From: an uncultured Burkholderiaceae bacterium
GTDB lineage: Bacteria > Pseudomonadota > Gammaproteobacteria > Burkholderiales > Burkholderiaceae
DNA length: 9,005 nucleotides
Assembly (NCBI GenBank): GCA_937862845.1
Contig: CALMCK010000117.1
Coordinates: forward strand, 1-9,005
Direction of reading: 5' to 3'
The notes beneath the pieces are model-generated. The model did not search any database and had not been told where the DNA came from. It saw only the letters and a list, made by a program, of their open reading frames with translations. Below, one piece after another: positions 1 to 6,231 of the stretch; the first letter of the stretch is position 1; each line of letters begins with the position of its first letter. Made by a program: the position numbers and the translations under genes.

Positions 1-1501
1 CGCGCTCAGGGCGGCCAAGGATGTCGAGCAAGTCGGCGATGTGCGTCATGATGTCTTTGTATTCTTGGACGATTTTGTCTTGCTCAAGGCCTGTCAAGCG
101 TTGCAGGCGCATTTGCAAAATTTCTTGTGCCTGCACGTCGGACAAGCGGTACAAGCCATCGGTCTGCAAGCCATACGCCGCATCCAAATGATCAGGGCGA
201 TACAACACACCACCGCCTTCTGTGCGCACGAGCATTTCACGCACCACAGCAGAGTCCCAGACGTTCGCCATCAAGTCCACTTTCGCTTGAGGCGGCGTCG
301 CAGCGGCTTTGATGATGGCGATGAATTCATCGATATTGGCCAATGCGACTGCGAGGCCTTCGAGCATGTGCGCGCGTTCGCGTGCTTTGCGCAGTTCAAA
401 CACCGTGCGGCGTGTCACTACTTCACGGCGATGCTCAAGGAAATAAATCAGCATTTCGCGTAAATTCAGCAAACGCGGCTGACCATCGACCAGCGCGACC
501 ATGTTCATGCCAAATGTGTCTTGCAGTTGCGTGTGTTTGAATAAATTGTTGAGAACCACTTCCGCCATTTCGCCACGCTTGAGCTCGATGACCACGCGCA
601 TGCCCGTGCGGTCGGACTCATCGCGCAAATCAGAAATGCCTTCTAAGCGCTTGTCATTGACCATCTCAGCGATGTTTTCGAGCAGCTTGCGCTTGTTGAC
701 CTGATACGGCAGTTCATCAATGATGATCGCTTGGCGATTGCCCTTGTCTAAATCCTCGAAGTGCGTTTTTGCACGCATCACCACGCGGCCACGGCCTGTG
801 CGGTAGCCTTGGCGCACACCACTCACGCCATAAATAATCCCCGCAGTCGGGAAATCAGGCGCAGGAATCAGTTCAATCAGCTCATCCACCGTCGCTTCAG
901 GGTTGTGCAATACATGCAAGCAGCCTTTGATGACTTCGGTCAAATTGTGTGGTGGGATGTTGGTCGCCATACCGACCGCAATGCCCGTCGAGCCGTTGAT
1001 GAGCAAATTCGGCAAACGCGAAGGCAGCACCAGCGGTTCTTTCTCAGAGCCGTCATAGTTTGGCCCGAAATCCACGGTTTCTTTATCGAGGTCTTCTAAT
1101 AGTTGGTGGCCGATTTTCGACATGCGCATCTCGGTGTAACGCATCGCCGCCGCATTGTCGCCATCGATGGAGCCAAAGTTACCCTGCCCATCGACCAGCG
1201 TATAACGCAGCGAAAAATCCTGTGCCATCCGCACAATCGTGTCATAAATCGCCAAATCGCCATGCGGATGGTATTTACCCAGCACGTCACCGACAATACG
1301 CGCGGATTTTTTATAAGCACGGTTCCAGTCGTTGTGCGCCTCATTCATGGCGAACAACACGCGGCGATGCACGGGTTTTAAACCGTCACGCACATCGGGT
1401 AAAGCACGACCGACAATCACGCTCATCGCGTAATCGAGGTAAGAGTTTTTCATCTCGTCTTCGAGTGAAATCGGTAAAATTTCTTTGGCAAAAGATGACA
1501 T
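1..1501 (-). CDS. gyrA: DNA gyrase subunit A (N-terminal 500 residues, cut by window edge)
   Basis: GyrA is the breakage-and-reunion subunit of the GyrA2GyrB2 type IIA topoisomerase, which introduces negative supercoils in the cytoplasm. The translation from ATG 1501-1499 runs open to the left edge. Landmarks match E. coli numbering without gaps over the first ~125 residues: YLDYAMSVIVGRALPDVRDG (21-40), KPVHRRVL (42-49), the quinolone-resistance region GKYHPHGDLAIYDT (75-88), and catalytic Tyr122 in MRYTE (codon at 1136-1138). GSIDGDNAAA and the GSTGIAVGMATNIPPHN segment follow. The visible part covers the winged-helix and tower domains; the coiled coil is partial and the C-terminal beta-pinwheel lies outside. 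The start is supported by AGGA at 1508-1511 (minus strand), six bases before ATG. A weak promoter candidate is TTGTTT (1554-1559) and TAAAAT (1533-1538), minus strand, with a short 15-base spacer. Oddity: position 83 is Leu (TTG), not the usual Ser or Thr. Confidence 0.98.
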   Translation of the reverse strand, partial: MSSFAKEILPISLEDEMKNSYLDYAMSVIVGRALPDVRDGLKPVHRRVLFAMNEAHNDWNRAYKKSARIVGDVLGKYHPHGDLAIYDTIVRMAQDFSLRYTLVDGQGNFGSIDGDNAAAMRYTEMRMSKIGHQLLEDLDKETVDFGPNYDGSEKEPLVLPSRLPNLLINGSTGIAVGMATNIPPHNLTEVIKGCLHVLHNPEATVDELIELIPAPDFPTAGIIYGVSGVRQGYRTGRGRVVMRAKTHFEDLDKGNRQAIIIDELPYQVNKRKLLENIAEMVNDKRLEGISDLRDESDRTGMRVVIELKRGEMAEVVLNNLFKHTQLQDTFGMNMVALVDGQPRLLNLREMLIYFLEHRREVVTRRTVFELRKARERAHMLEGLAVALANIDEFIAIIKAAATPPQAKVDLMANVWDSAVVREMLVRTEGGGVLYRPDHLDAAYGLQTDGLYRLSDVQAQEILQMRLQRLTGLEQDKIVQEYKDIMTHIADLLDILGRPER

Positions 1502-1916
1502 CGAACATCCTAATAGTGAAAGCTAACCCTTAATTTTAACACGGATGAGCGACAAACAATAGAGTAAGCACCACTTTGTCAGCCGCGTGTGTAGATGTAA
1601 AGCGAAACCTGTCGTGTTCAGCGCCCTGTTGGTTGTGGTGGACATGTTTTGCATTTGATTTTAAACCCATCGACCGTGGCGTTCTGCCATCCCATTGGGC
1701 TAGGCCGTGCGCGCACACAAAAAATTCATAATTAAAGCGATGCAGGTGTTTTTTGACGTGTGAGTTGGGCGCAGAGTGTTGTAAAATTGAAACAGAATTG
1801 TTCAAAGTGTCGCATTCATCCCACTTTTCCGCATGATTGTTTGCACTTGAGCCACTGAGTTGTGGCACAATGAACTCGTGCGGCGCTGTTTTTAAGTGCT
1901 GTGCGCGATTTTTTTG
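1502..1916. other. Long gyrA-ompA intergenic region without a convincing gene
   Basis: These 415 bases separate the divergent gyrA and ompA transcription units. The left end should hold the gyrA promoter and ribosome binding site. The rest shows no coding region I trust: the one long minus-strand frame (1922-1536) resembles no family I know, runs through the gyrA control region and has no clear ribosome binding site. There is a small imperfect inverted repeat, TTGAA (1787-1791) and TTCAA (1801-1805), of unknown meaning. I see no tRNA-like or terminator-like structure. It may hold regulatory sites or a small RNA that cannot be recognised by reading alone. Confidence 0.6.
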
Positions 1917-1945
1917 TTGCACAGAAAGCGCTGAATCGCTATAAT
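1917..1945 (+). promoter_or_regulatory. Sigma70 promoter of ompA
   Basis: A -35 box TTGCAC (1917-1922) and a perfect -10 box TATAAT (1940-1945) lie 17 bases apart, the optimal spacing. Transcription would start near 1952, leaving an untranslated leader of about 80 bases before ompA. It is the best promoter match in the window, which fits the high expression usual for OmpA proteins. Confidence 0.85.
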
Positions 1946-1950
1946 TTGCT

Positions 1951-1979
1951 CTGCTTTAATTATTAATCCAATTAAACAG
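1951..1979 (+). promoter_or_regulatory. 5'-end stem-loop of the ompA leader
   Basis: TTTAATT (1955-1961) is the exact reverse complement of AATTAAA (1970-1976), with an eight-base loop. The flanking CTG (1951-1953) and CAG (1977-1979) can extend the stem around one bulged C. The predicted transcription start (about 1952) places this hairpin at the extreme 5' end of the mRNA. In E. coli ompA a 5'-terminal stem-loop is known to slow mRNA decay; the same role here is inference. The stem is AT-rich, so its stability is uncertain. Confidence 0.4.
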
Positions 1980-2031
1980 CGTAAACAATTGACCGCAGGC
2001 TCACTGCGATTTTCCAAAAAAGAGGAGAAAC

Positions 2032-2724
2032 ATGAAAAACTTCGTAAAAGTTGCTTCTTTGGCCGCTACACTGGCTCTCGCAGCCTGCCAAACCAACCCA
2101 AACACAACCGCATACCCAAAAGAAGATGCATCTGCTAGCCGCCACGTGGCCAGCGCTGATCATCAAGTATGGAAAAACGGCACGGACGAACTGTGCTGGC
2201 AGACTGGCTACTACCCTGACGGCAATGCTGTTGTGGGTTGTGACGCTGTTGCTGCTGTAGTACCAGTTGCATCTGATGTCCGCTTGGTAGCCGATGCTGG
2301 CGCCTTGTTCGATTTCGACAAAGCCACTTTGCGTCCAAAAGGCCAAATGACTTTGACTGCCATCGCTTCATTCTTGAAATCAGTGCCATTTGACGGCGCG
2401 ATTGTTGTGGGTCACACCGATTCTTTCGGTTCTGACGCTTACAACGACAACTTGTCGGCTCGCCGTGCAGAAGCAGTTAAAGGCTTCTTGGTTTCTCAAG
2501 GCGTTTCTGCCAACCAAATCCGCACCGAAGGCATGGGCAAACGTCAACCAGTGGTTGATCCAATGTCATGCAAAGGCAACCGCGCAGCTAAAATCGCTTG
2601 CGAACAGCCAAACCGTCGTGTAGACATCGGTGTTACTGGTAGCACAGTGAAAAAAGCTGAAGTGGCTCAATGGGAAAAAACCTTGGGTGACGCAGGCGTA
2701 AGTGTCCGCATCACAGGCAAATAA
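2032..2724 (+). CDS. ompA: OmpA-family outer-membrane lipoprotein, peptidoglycan-binding
   Basis: This 230-residue protein probably links the outer membrane to peptidoglycan. It begins with a short signal peptide (1-18) and a lipobox LAAC with Cys19; Gln at +2 is not the Asp inner-membrane retention signal, so outer-membrane sorting is expected. A short middle part with NGTDELCW (49-56) and GCD (69-71) resembles the region before the OmpA domain in other Burkholderiales proteins. The OmpA C-terminal domain spans about 84-202: FDFDKATL (93-100), GHTDSFG (127-133) and NLSARRAEA (140-148), containing the Asp and Arg that bind diaminopimelate, and PNRRVDI (193-199). Cys pairs 55/70 and 180/190 could form disulfides. 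There is no room for the eight-stranded barrel of enterobacterial OmpA. AGAGGAGA (2021-2028) precedes ATG 2032. It is transcribed alone, with its own promoter and terminator. The symbol follows usage for this locus; a Pal-like name is possible. Confidence 0.9.
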   Translation: MKNFVKVASLAATLALAACQTNPNTTAYPKEDASASRHVASADHQVWKNGTDELCWQTGYYPDGNAVVGCDAVAAVVPVASDVRLVADAGALFDFDKATLRPKGQMTLTAIASFLKSVPFDGAIVVGHTDSFGSDAYNDNLSARRAEAVKGFLVSQGVSANQIRTEGMGKRQPVVDPMSCKGNRAAKIACEQPNRRVDIGVTGSTVKKAEVAQWEKTLGDAGVSVRITGK

Positions 2725-2748
2725 TACTATTTATTTAGTGTTTTGCTT

Positions 2749-2774
2749 AAAACCCTGCTTCGGCAGGGTTTTTT
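2749..2774 (+). terminator. Rho-independent terminator of ompA
   Basis: AAAACCCTGC (2749-2758) pairs perfectly with GCAGGGTTTT (2763-2772) around a stable TTCG tetraloop, and the T-run extends to 2774. It lies 24 bases after the ompA stop and separates ompA from ubiG. Confidence 0.92.
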
Positions 2775-2828
2775 ATCGTCTAAAAATGGCATAATAAAAC
2801 AAATGCCCGCACAACTGAAGGAAGTCCC

Positions 2829-3548
2829 ATGTCAACCACCAATGTCACCGCCAGCGAAATCGATAAATTTTCCCAACACGCCAGTCAATGGTGGGACGAG
2901 CTGGGTCCGTTGAAGACTTTGCATCAGGTTAATCCCGTTCGATTGGCTTGGATTGATGGGCATATTGACTTACAGAGTCAGAAAATCGCCGACATCGGTT
3001 GTGGCGGCGGGATTTTAACCGAAGCGCTTGCGAACGCGGGCGCACAAGCCACAGGGGTGGACATGGCCGCCGACTCGATAGAGGTTGCCCGAATGCACGC
3101 TATTGAAAACAATTTGGTCATTGACTACCAAATCACCACCGCCGAGCAGCTCGCCGCCGCCGCGCCCGCCAGCTTTGACGCTATCACCTGTATGGAAATG
3201 CTCGAACACGTCCCTGATCCCGCTTCTGTGATTAAAAGCTGCGCAGCGCTTGTTAAGCCGGGTGGTTATGTGTTTTTTTCCACGCTCAACCGCCACCCGA
3301 AGGCATTTTTGCTCGGCATCCTAGGCGCAGAGTATCTGCTCGGCTGGATACCGAAAGGCACCCATCAGTACAAAACATTCATCAAGCCCGCCGAGCTCGC
3401 TGTCATCGCGCGCGCGCACGGCTTGGCGGTTTTGGATGTGAAAGGCATTGGCTATCAACCATGGCGCCGCAGCGAGCAACCGTTTTCAATCAGCACAGAC
3501 ACCGACGTGAACTATATGATGGCCTGTCAAAAACCACACACAAGTTAA
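2829..3548 (+). CDS. ubiG: Ubiquinone biosynthesis O-methyltransferase UbiG
   Basis: UbiG performs both SAM-dependent O-methylations of ubiquinone synthesis, on the 2-polyprenyl-6-hydroxyphenol intermediate and on demethylubiquinol, at the inner face of the cytoplasmic membrane. The 239 residues are nearly the E. coli length (240). The N-terminus has the family signature FSQHASQWWDELGPLKTLHQ (14-33) followed by NPVRL. SAM-binding motif I is IADIGCGGGILTEALA (from Ile53), then GVDMA, and CMEMLEHVPDP of the class I methyltransferase fold. The tail GTHQYKTFIKPAEL and GIGYQPW is also typical of UbiG. AAGGAAG (2818-2824) is a good ribosome binding site for ATG 2829. No strong promoter is visible: CATAAT at 2790-2795 lacks a good -35 box, so ubiG and the next gene may have only a weak promoter or rely on read-through from ompA. 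Confidence 0.96.
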   Translation: MSTTNVTASEIDKFSQHASQWWDELGPLKTLHQVNPVRLAWIDGHIDLQSQKIADIGCGGGILTEALANAGAQATGVDMAADSIEVARMHAIENNLVIDYQITTAEQLAAAAPASFDAITCMEMLEHVPDPASVIKSCAALVKPGGYVFFSTLNRHPKAFLLGILGAEYLLGWIPKGTHQYKTFIKPAELAVIARAHGLAVLDVKGIGYQPWRRSEQPFSISTDTDVNYMMACQKPHTS

Positions 3549-3549
3549 T

Positions 3550-4236
3550 ATGAAATACCAACTTCCCCGCAAGCCCGACGCCGTATTGTTTGACCTCGAC
3601 GGCACTCTCATCGACTCCGCTCCCGACCTCGCAGGCGCCGTGAACGCGCTGCGCACCGCGCGTGGCATGGCCGAAATACCCTACGAATTGCTCCGACCCT
3701 ACGCCTCACAAGGCGCACGAGGCTTGATTGGTCAAGGGTTCGGCATTGCGCCCGAGCACGCGGACTTTGAAGCGTTAAAAAACGAATTTCTGGATTACTA
3801 TGAAGCCAACAGCTGCGTGCGCACATGTTTGTTTGACGGGGTTGAGGACATGCTGCAGTACTTAGAATCGCGCCAAATCCCATGGGGCATCATCACCAAC
3901 AAGCACGCCCGATTCACCGAGCCACTGGTTGAGCAGCTCGGCTTCACACATCGCGCCGCCGTCATTGTCAGTGGCGACACCACCGCACACGCCAAGCCGC
4001 ATCCCGCGCCGATGTACTATGCTGCCGACGTGATGGGCGTTGACGCAGCAAACTGTGTCTATATTGGCGACGACGAGCGCGACATCGCCGCAGCCCATGC
4101 TGCGGGTTATATGAGCGCAATTGCAGTCGCGTATGGCTATGGTGCTCTCAAAGAAATCAAGGACTGGCATGCGAGTGCATGTGTGATGACAGCTGTGGAA
4201 TTATTGGCTTTGCTCAGGAGCGGCAATGACGGTTGA
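3550..4236 (+). CDS. gph: HAD-family phosphatase (phosphoglycolate phosphatase Gph or MupP)
   Basis: This 228-residue cytoplasmic phosphatase of HAD subfamily IA has every catalytic motif: DLDGTLIDS (15-23; nucleophile Asp15, acid/base Asp17), TNK (116-118), Lys149 in AKPHP, and GDDERD (173-178) for Mg2+. An alpha-helical cap lies between motifs I and II. The start is one base after the ubiG stop, so the two genes are co-transcribed and may be translationally coupled. Two substrates are plausible. Gph dephosphorylates 2-phosphoglycolate, formed in DNA repair. MupP, described in Pseudomonas beside ubiG and close to gyrA, dephosphorylates N-acetylmuramate 6-phosphate in peptidoglycan recycling. 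The neighbourhood favours considering MupP; sequence reading alone does not decide. The symbol follows common annotation. Confidence 0.9.
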   Translation: MKYQLPRKPDAVLFDLDGTLIDSAPDLAGAVNALRTARGMAEIPYELLRPYASQGARGLIGQGFGIAPEHADFEALKNEFLDYYEANSCVRTCLFDGVEDMLQYLESRQIPWGIITNKHARFTEPLVEQLGFTHRAAVIVSGDTTAHAKPHPAPMYYAADVMGVDAANCVYIGDDERDIAAAHAAGYMSAIAVAYGYGALKEIKDWHASACVMTAVELLALLRSGNDG

Positions 4237-4276
4237 TTTTTTGAGTCAGTTGAGTGTCATTGACATCATTGACATC

Positions 4277-4302
4277 ATTGACATCATTGATGTCAATTTT
4301 TT
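4277..4302 (+). terminator. Candidate terminator of the ubiG-gph operon
   Basis: A nine-base-pair stem (4277-4285 with 4289-4297), a three-base loop and six T residues (4297-4302) have the form of an intrinsic terminator, 40 bases after the gph stop. The stem is AT-rich, so it would be weaker than the other terminators in this window. No other terminator is visible between gph and the porin promoter. Confidence 0.5.
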
Positions 4303-4307
4303 ATAAA
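4278..4307 (+). promoter_or_regulatory. Possible second promoter inside the repeat array
   Basis: The last repeat supplies a perfect -35 box TTGACA (4278-4283), and TATAAA (4302-4307) follows after 18 bases. If active, it would give a long leader of about 275 bases ahead of the first porin. It overlaps the candidate terminator, so the same bases may be read either way; the resemblance could also be chance in AT-rich repeats. Confidence 0.35.
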
Positions 4308-4439
4308 ATTGACCCATACAAGCGCTTATGCGAGCTCTGGTGATAAGTGTTTAAAAACAATGAGATGGTGATACTGAAGAAAAAAATGAACGTGAAAGTG
4401 TTCAAAAAACAACAGTTTAAACAAATGCATTTTTATAAA

Positions 4440-4468
4440 TAGACAACGAATAAAAGTTTCGATAGAAT
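4440..4468 (+). promoter_or_regulatory. Promoter of the first porin gene
   Basis: TAGACA (4440-4445) and TAGAAT (4463-4468), 17 bases apart, each match the sigma70 consensus at five of six positions. The second porin has the same arrangement at 6088-6116, within a shared block AAATAGACA(A/T)CGAA, which supports both calls. AT-rich sequence upstream (4401-4439) could act as an UP element. Transcription would start near 4475, giving a leader of about 115 bases. Confidence 0.65.
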
Positions 4469-4589
4469 CACTCAATCGAGTCTGCTATAAGACAGATGAG
4501 TGGATGTGGCAGTAATCAAACAGCGGCTCACAAACGAGACAACTCTTTTCGTGAACGACAAAACTTTAATATATTAATCGAGGATTATG

Positions 4590-5695
4590 ATGAAAAAATC
4601 ACTTATCGCCCTGGCCGTATTGGGTTCATTTGCAGGCGCAGCTTCAGCGGCAAACACTGTGACCTTATGGGGTCGTGTGGACACTGATACCAAAGCATCA
4701 AAACAGTAAACACAAATGCTGCTGGCGTTCGCACCACCAATGCAGTCAATAACGGCAAGCTCAAAATGTCTGATGCAGGCGAATCTCGCATCGGCATTAA
4801 AGTTAAAGAAGACTTGGGCAATGGCTTGAACGCATTTGTTCGTTTAGAAGGCTCTATGACTTCAGACGTCGGCACCAGCGTCGCGTTCAACCGCGAATCA
4901 GTCATCGGTTTGGGCACGAGCTTCGGCGACGTTTACTTCGGTCGCTCAAACTCACCGATGGACAAAGTCAATATCTCAGCCGGCAATCGCTCAGGCGACT
5001 TGGCCTCTTCATACGCCGGCTACTCGGGTAACAACCGCTGGAGCAACACAGCATTCTACGCTTACAGCCAAAACGGCTTGAGCATCTATGCAGGCGTGTC
5101 AACTAAAGGCGGCCAGTTCAACAACCTCAACGCAACAGAACAACACGCAGGAACTAAACCAGCCTATGGTTTGGCAGTGAAATACGCTGGTAAAATCAAT
5201 GCAAACATGGGTTACTCAGTGGCCGCCGCTTATCAAGCGCTCAATGACAAAAGCTACGTTACGCCAGTAACTATCGGCGCAGTGTCAAAGGCTGGTGTTA
5301 AAAACACATGGTTGGTCAACGGTACATTCACATTCCAGCCTGTCACGGTCGGTCTGTCATACTCAGCAGGTAAATACTACACAGCAGCACCAGCCACGGC
5401 CAAGCATGTTAAATACCGCGCCAACGTTACTGCCAACGTCACTGCCAACGACAGTGTTTACGTTGAATACACCGGTGAAAAAGACACGTTCAACAATGCA
5501 GGTATTTTGGCTGCAAACACCAAAACACAAACTTGGGGCTTGGGCTACCGCCACAGCTTGAGCAAACGCACATCCGTGTTTTTCAATGCTGGACGCATGA
5601 CTGCTAAGAAAAGCGACACACCATTCATGGGTGTGACCTCAACAACTAAAGCACGTACAACGTCTTATGACCTTGGTTTGCGTCACACATTCTAA
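4590..5695 (+). pseudogene. General porin, frameshifted near codon 33 (one-base deletion)
   Basis: This encodes a trimeric outer-membrane diffusion porin of the betaproteobacterial Porin_4 family. The reading starts MKKSLIALAVLGSFAGAASA (signal peptide), then ANTVTLWGRVDT, and stops early at TAA 4707-4709. The homologous sequence resumes in another frame at TAC 4688-4690 (YQSIKT) and stays open through KMSDAGESRIGIKV, FVRLEG and VYFGRS to the terminal RHTF at 5695. The intact paralogue reads VDTAYEAG, so one base is missing from the Ala codon at 4686-4687 (now GA). Restored, the gene would encode about 368 residues. Internal ATG 4766 would yield a product without a signal peptide, which could not be exported. 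ATG 4590 is preferred over 4587 because AGGA (4581-4584) then lies five bases upstream, as in the paralogue. Promoter, leader and terminator are intact, so the lesion looks recent, or is a sequence error. Confidence 0.88.
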
Positions 5696-5734
5696 TTGCA
5701 GCATTATTAGAATTAGTATTAGTATTAGTCACTC

Positions 5735-5762
5735 ATAAAGCCCCACTTCGGTGGGGCTTTAT
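5735..5762. terminator. Terminator after the first porin
   Basis: ATAAAGCCCCAC (5735-5746) pairs perfectly with GTGGGGCTTTAT (5751-5762) around a TTCG loop. The T-run is short in either direction (TTT), but the 12-bp stem is strong. It lies 39 bases after the porin stop. A short TATTAG-like repeat (5706-5729) fills the space before it. The hairpin could act in both directions. Confidence 0.85.
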
Positions 5763-6084
5763 GTTTTAAAGCGCATCAAAACGACGCTTGTGACCGCAAT
5801 CACGGCACACTTGTCGCTGTGGTGGCGCGGTGTTTTGGTTGTGTTTGCTGTCATTCAACGGCATTTGCGATCTCTGTTGAGCACTTTGTGACACAGCGAG
5901 CATTCCAAAAGTTGTTTTTTTACAACATTTTTGCATAAAAAAACAAATCAACCGTTGGTGGTTCTGCCGCAACAAAATCCTGAATAAATTCATTTTAAAA
6001 CAAAGAGTTACAAGAGTTTTAACAAAATGCATGAAAAAAACACTACTCAAAAAAACAACATCCACAGAAAACAGCCATAGTTTT
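5763..6084. other. Intergenic region between the porins, no confident gene
   Basis: About 320 bases separate the first porin's terminator from the second porin's promoter. The right half is AT-rich, and its end (about 6045-6084) resembles the sequence upstream of the first porin. A small hairpin, GTTGT (5911-5915) and ACAAC (5922-5926) with a T-rich loop, is visible. A minus-strand frame ending at 5766 could encode a short basic peptide with a CRDCGHKRR tail (for example from ATG 5903 or ATG 5864), and the 5735-5762 hairpin would follow its stop. Ribosome binding sites are poor and I do not recognise it, so I do not call a gene. Confidence 0.45.
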
Positions 6085-6087
6085 AAA

Positions 6088-6116
6088 TAGACATCGAAGA
6101 GGCGCTTTGTTAAGAT
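6088..6116 (+). promoter_or_regulatory. Promoter of the second porin gene
   Basis: TAGACA (6088-6093) and TAAGAT (6111-6116) are 17 bases apart, matching the first porin's promoter in sequence context and spacing. Transcription would start near 6123. A hairpin, TTTGCA (6129-6134) with TGCAAA (6139-6144), then lies close to the 5' end of a leader of about 110 bases. Confidence 0.6.
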
Positions 6117-6231
6117 TACATCAGCAAGTTTGCAATACTGCAAATGCGCATGGTGAATTTAACATGTAACCGAACACTGGTAAGAATGCTCTTCAACGTG
6201 AACGGACTAATTTTTAAGAATGAGGATGACT

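Larger units (their letters stand above)
4252..4313. repeat. Tandem TTGACATCA repeats with nested inverted repeats
   Basis: Three exact copies of the 9-mer TGACATCAT (4261-4269, 4270-4278, 4279-4287) follow a degenerate copy ending GTGTCAT and precede an inverted copy TGATGTCAA (4288-4296). The inverted copy pairs upstream: ATTGACATC (4277-4285) with GATGTCAAT (4289-4297), loop ATT. It can instead pair downstream: GTCAATTTT (4292-4300) with AAAATTGAC (4305-4313), loop TTAT. The two hairpins exclude each other. The array sits directly after gph and before the porin control region. Confidence 0.85.

Noticed and set aside
41..1533. Several plus-strand open frames opposite gyrA.
   Set aside because: They are antisense shadows of a highly conserved coding sequence; none resembles a protein family.
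1536..1922. A 128-codon minus-strand open frame between gyrA and ompA.
   Set aside because: It resembles no known family, has no good ribosome binding site, and runs through the gyrA control region to end just before gyrA. Its composition looks like non-coding sequence read by chance.
4252..4300. The TGACATCAT repeats as a CRISPR array or an origin iteron cluster.
   Set aside because: The units are nine bases and directly adjacent with no spacers, and there are no replication or cas genes nearby.
4483..4491. An extended -10 (TGCTATAAG) as the main promoter of the first porin.
   Set aside because: No -35 box lies at a suitable distance, and the paralogue is not conserved there as a promoter; TAGACA-17-TAGAAT is better supported because it recurs before both porins.
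4766..5695. The 309-codon frame from ATG 4766 as a genuine stand-alone protein.
   Set aside because: It is the body of the frameshifted porin: no signal peptide, no first strand, and homology to the paralogue begins well upstream in a different frame.
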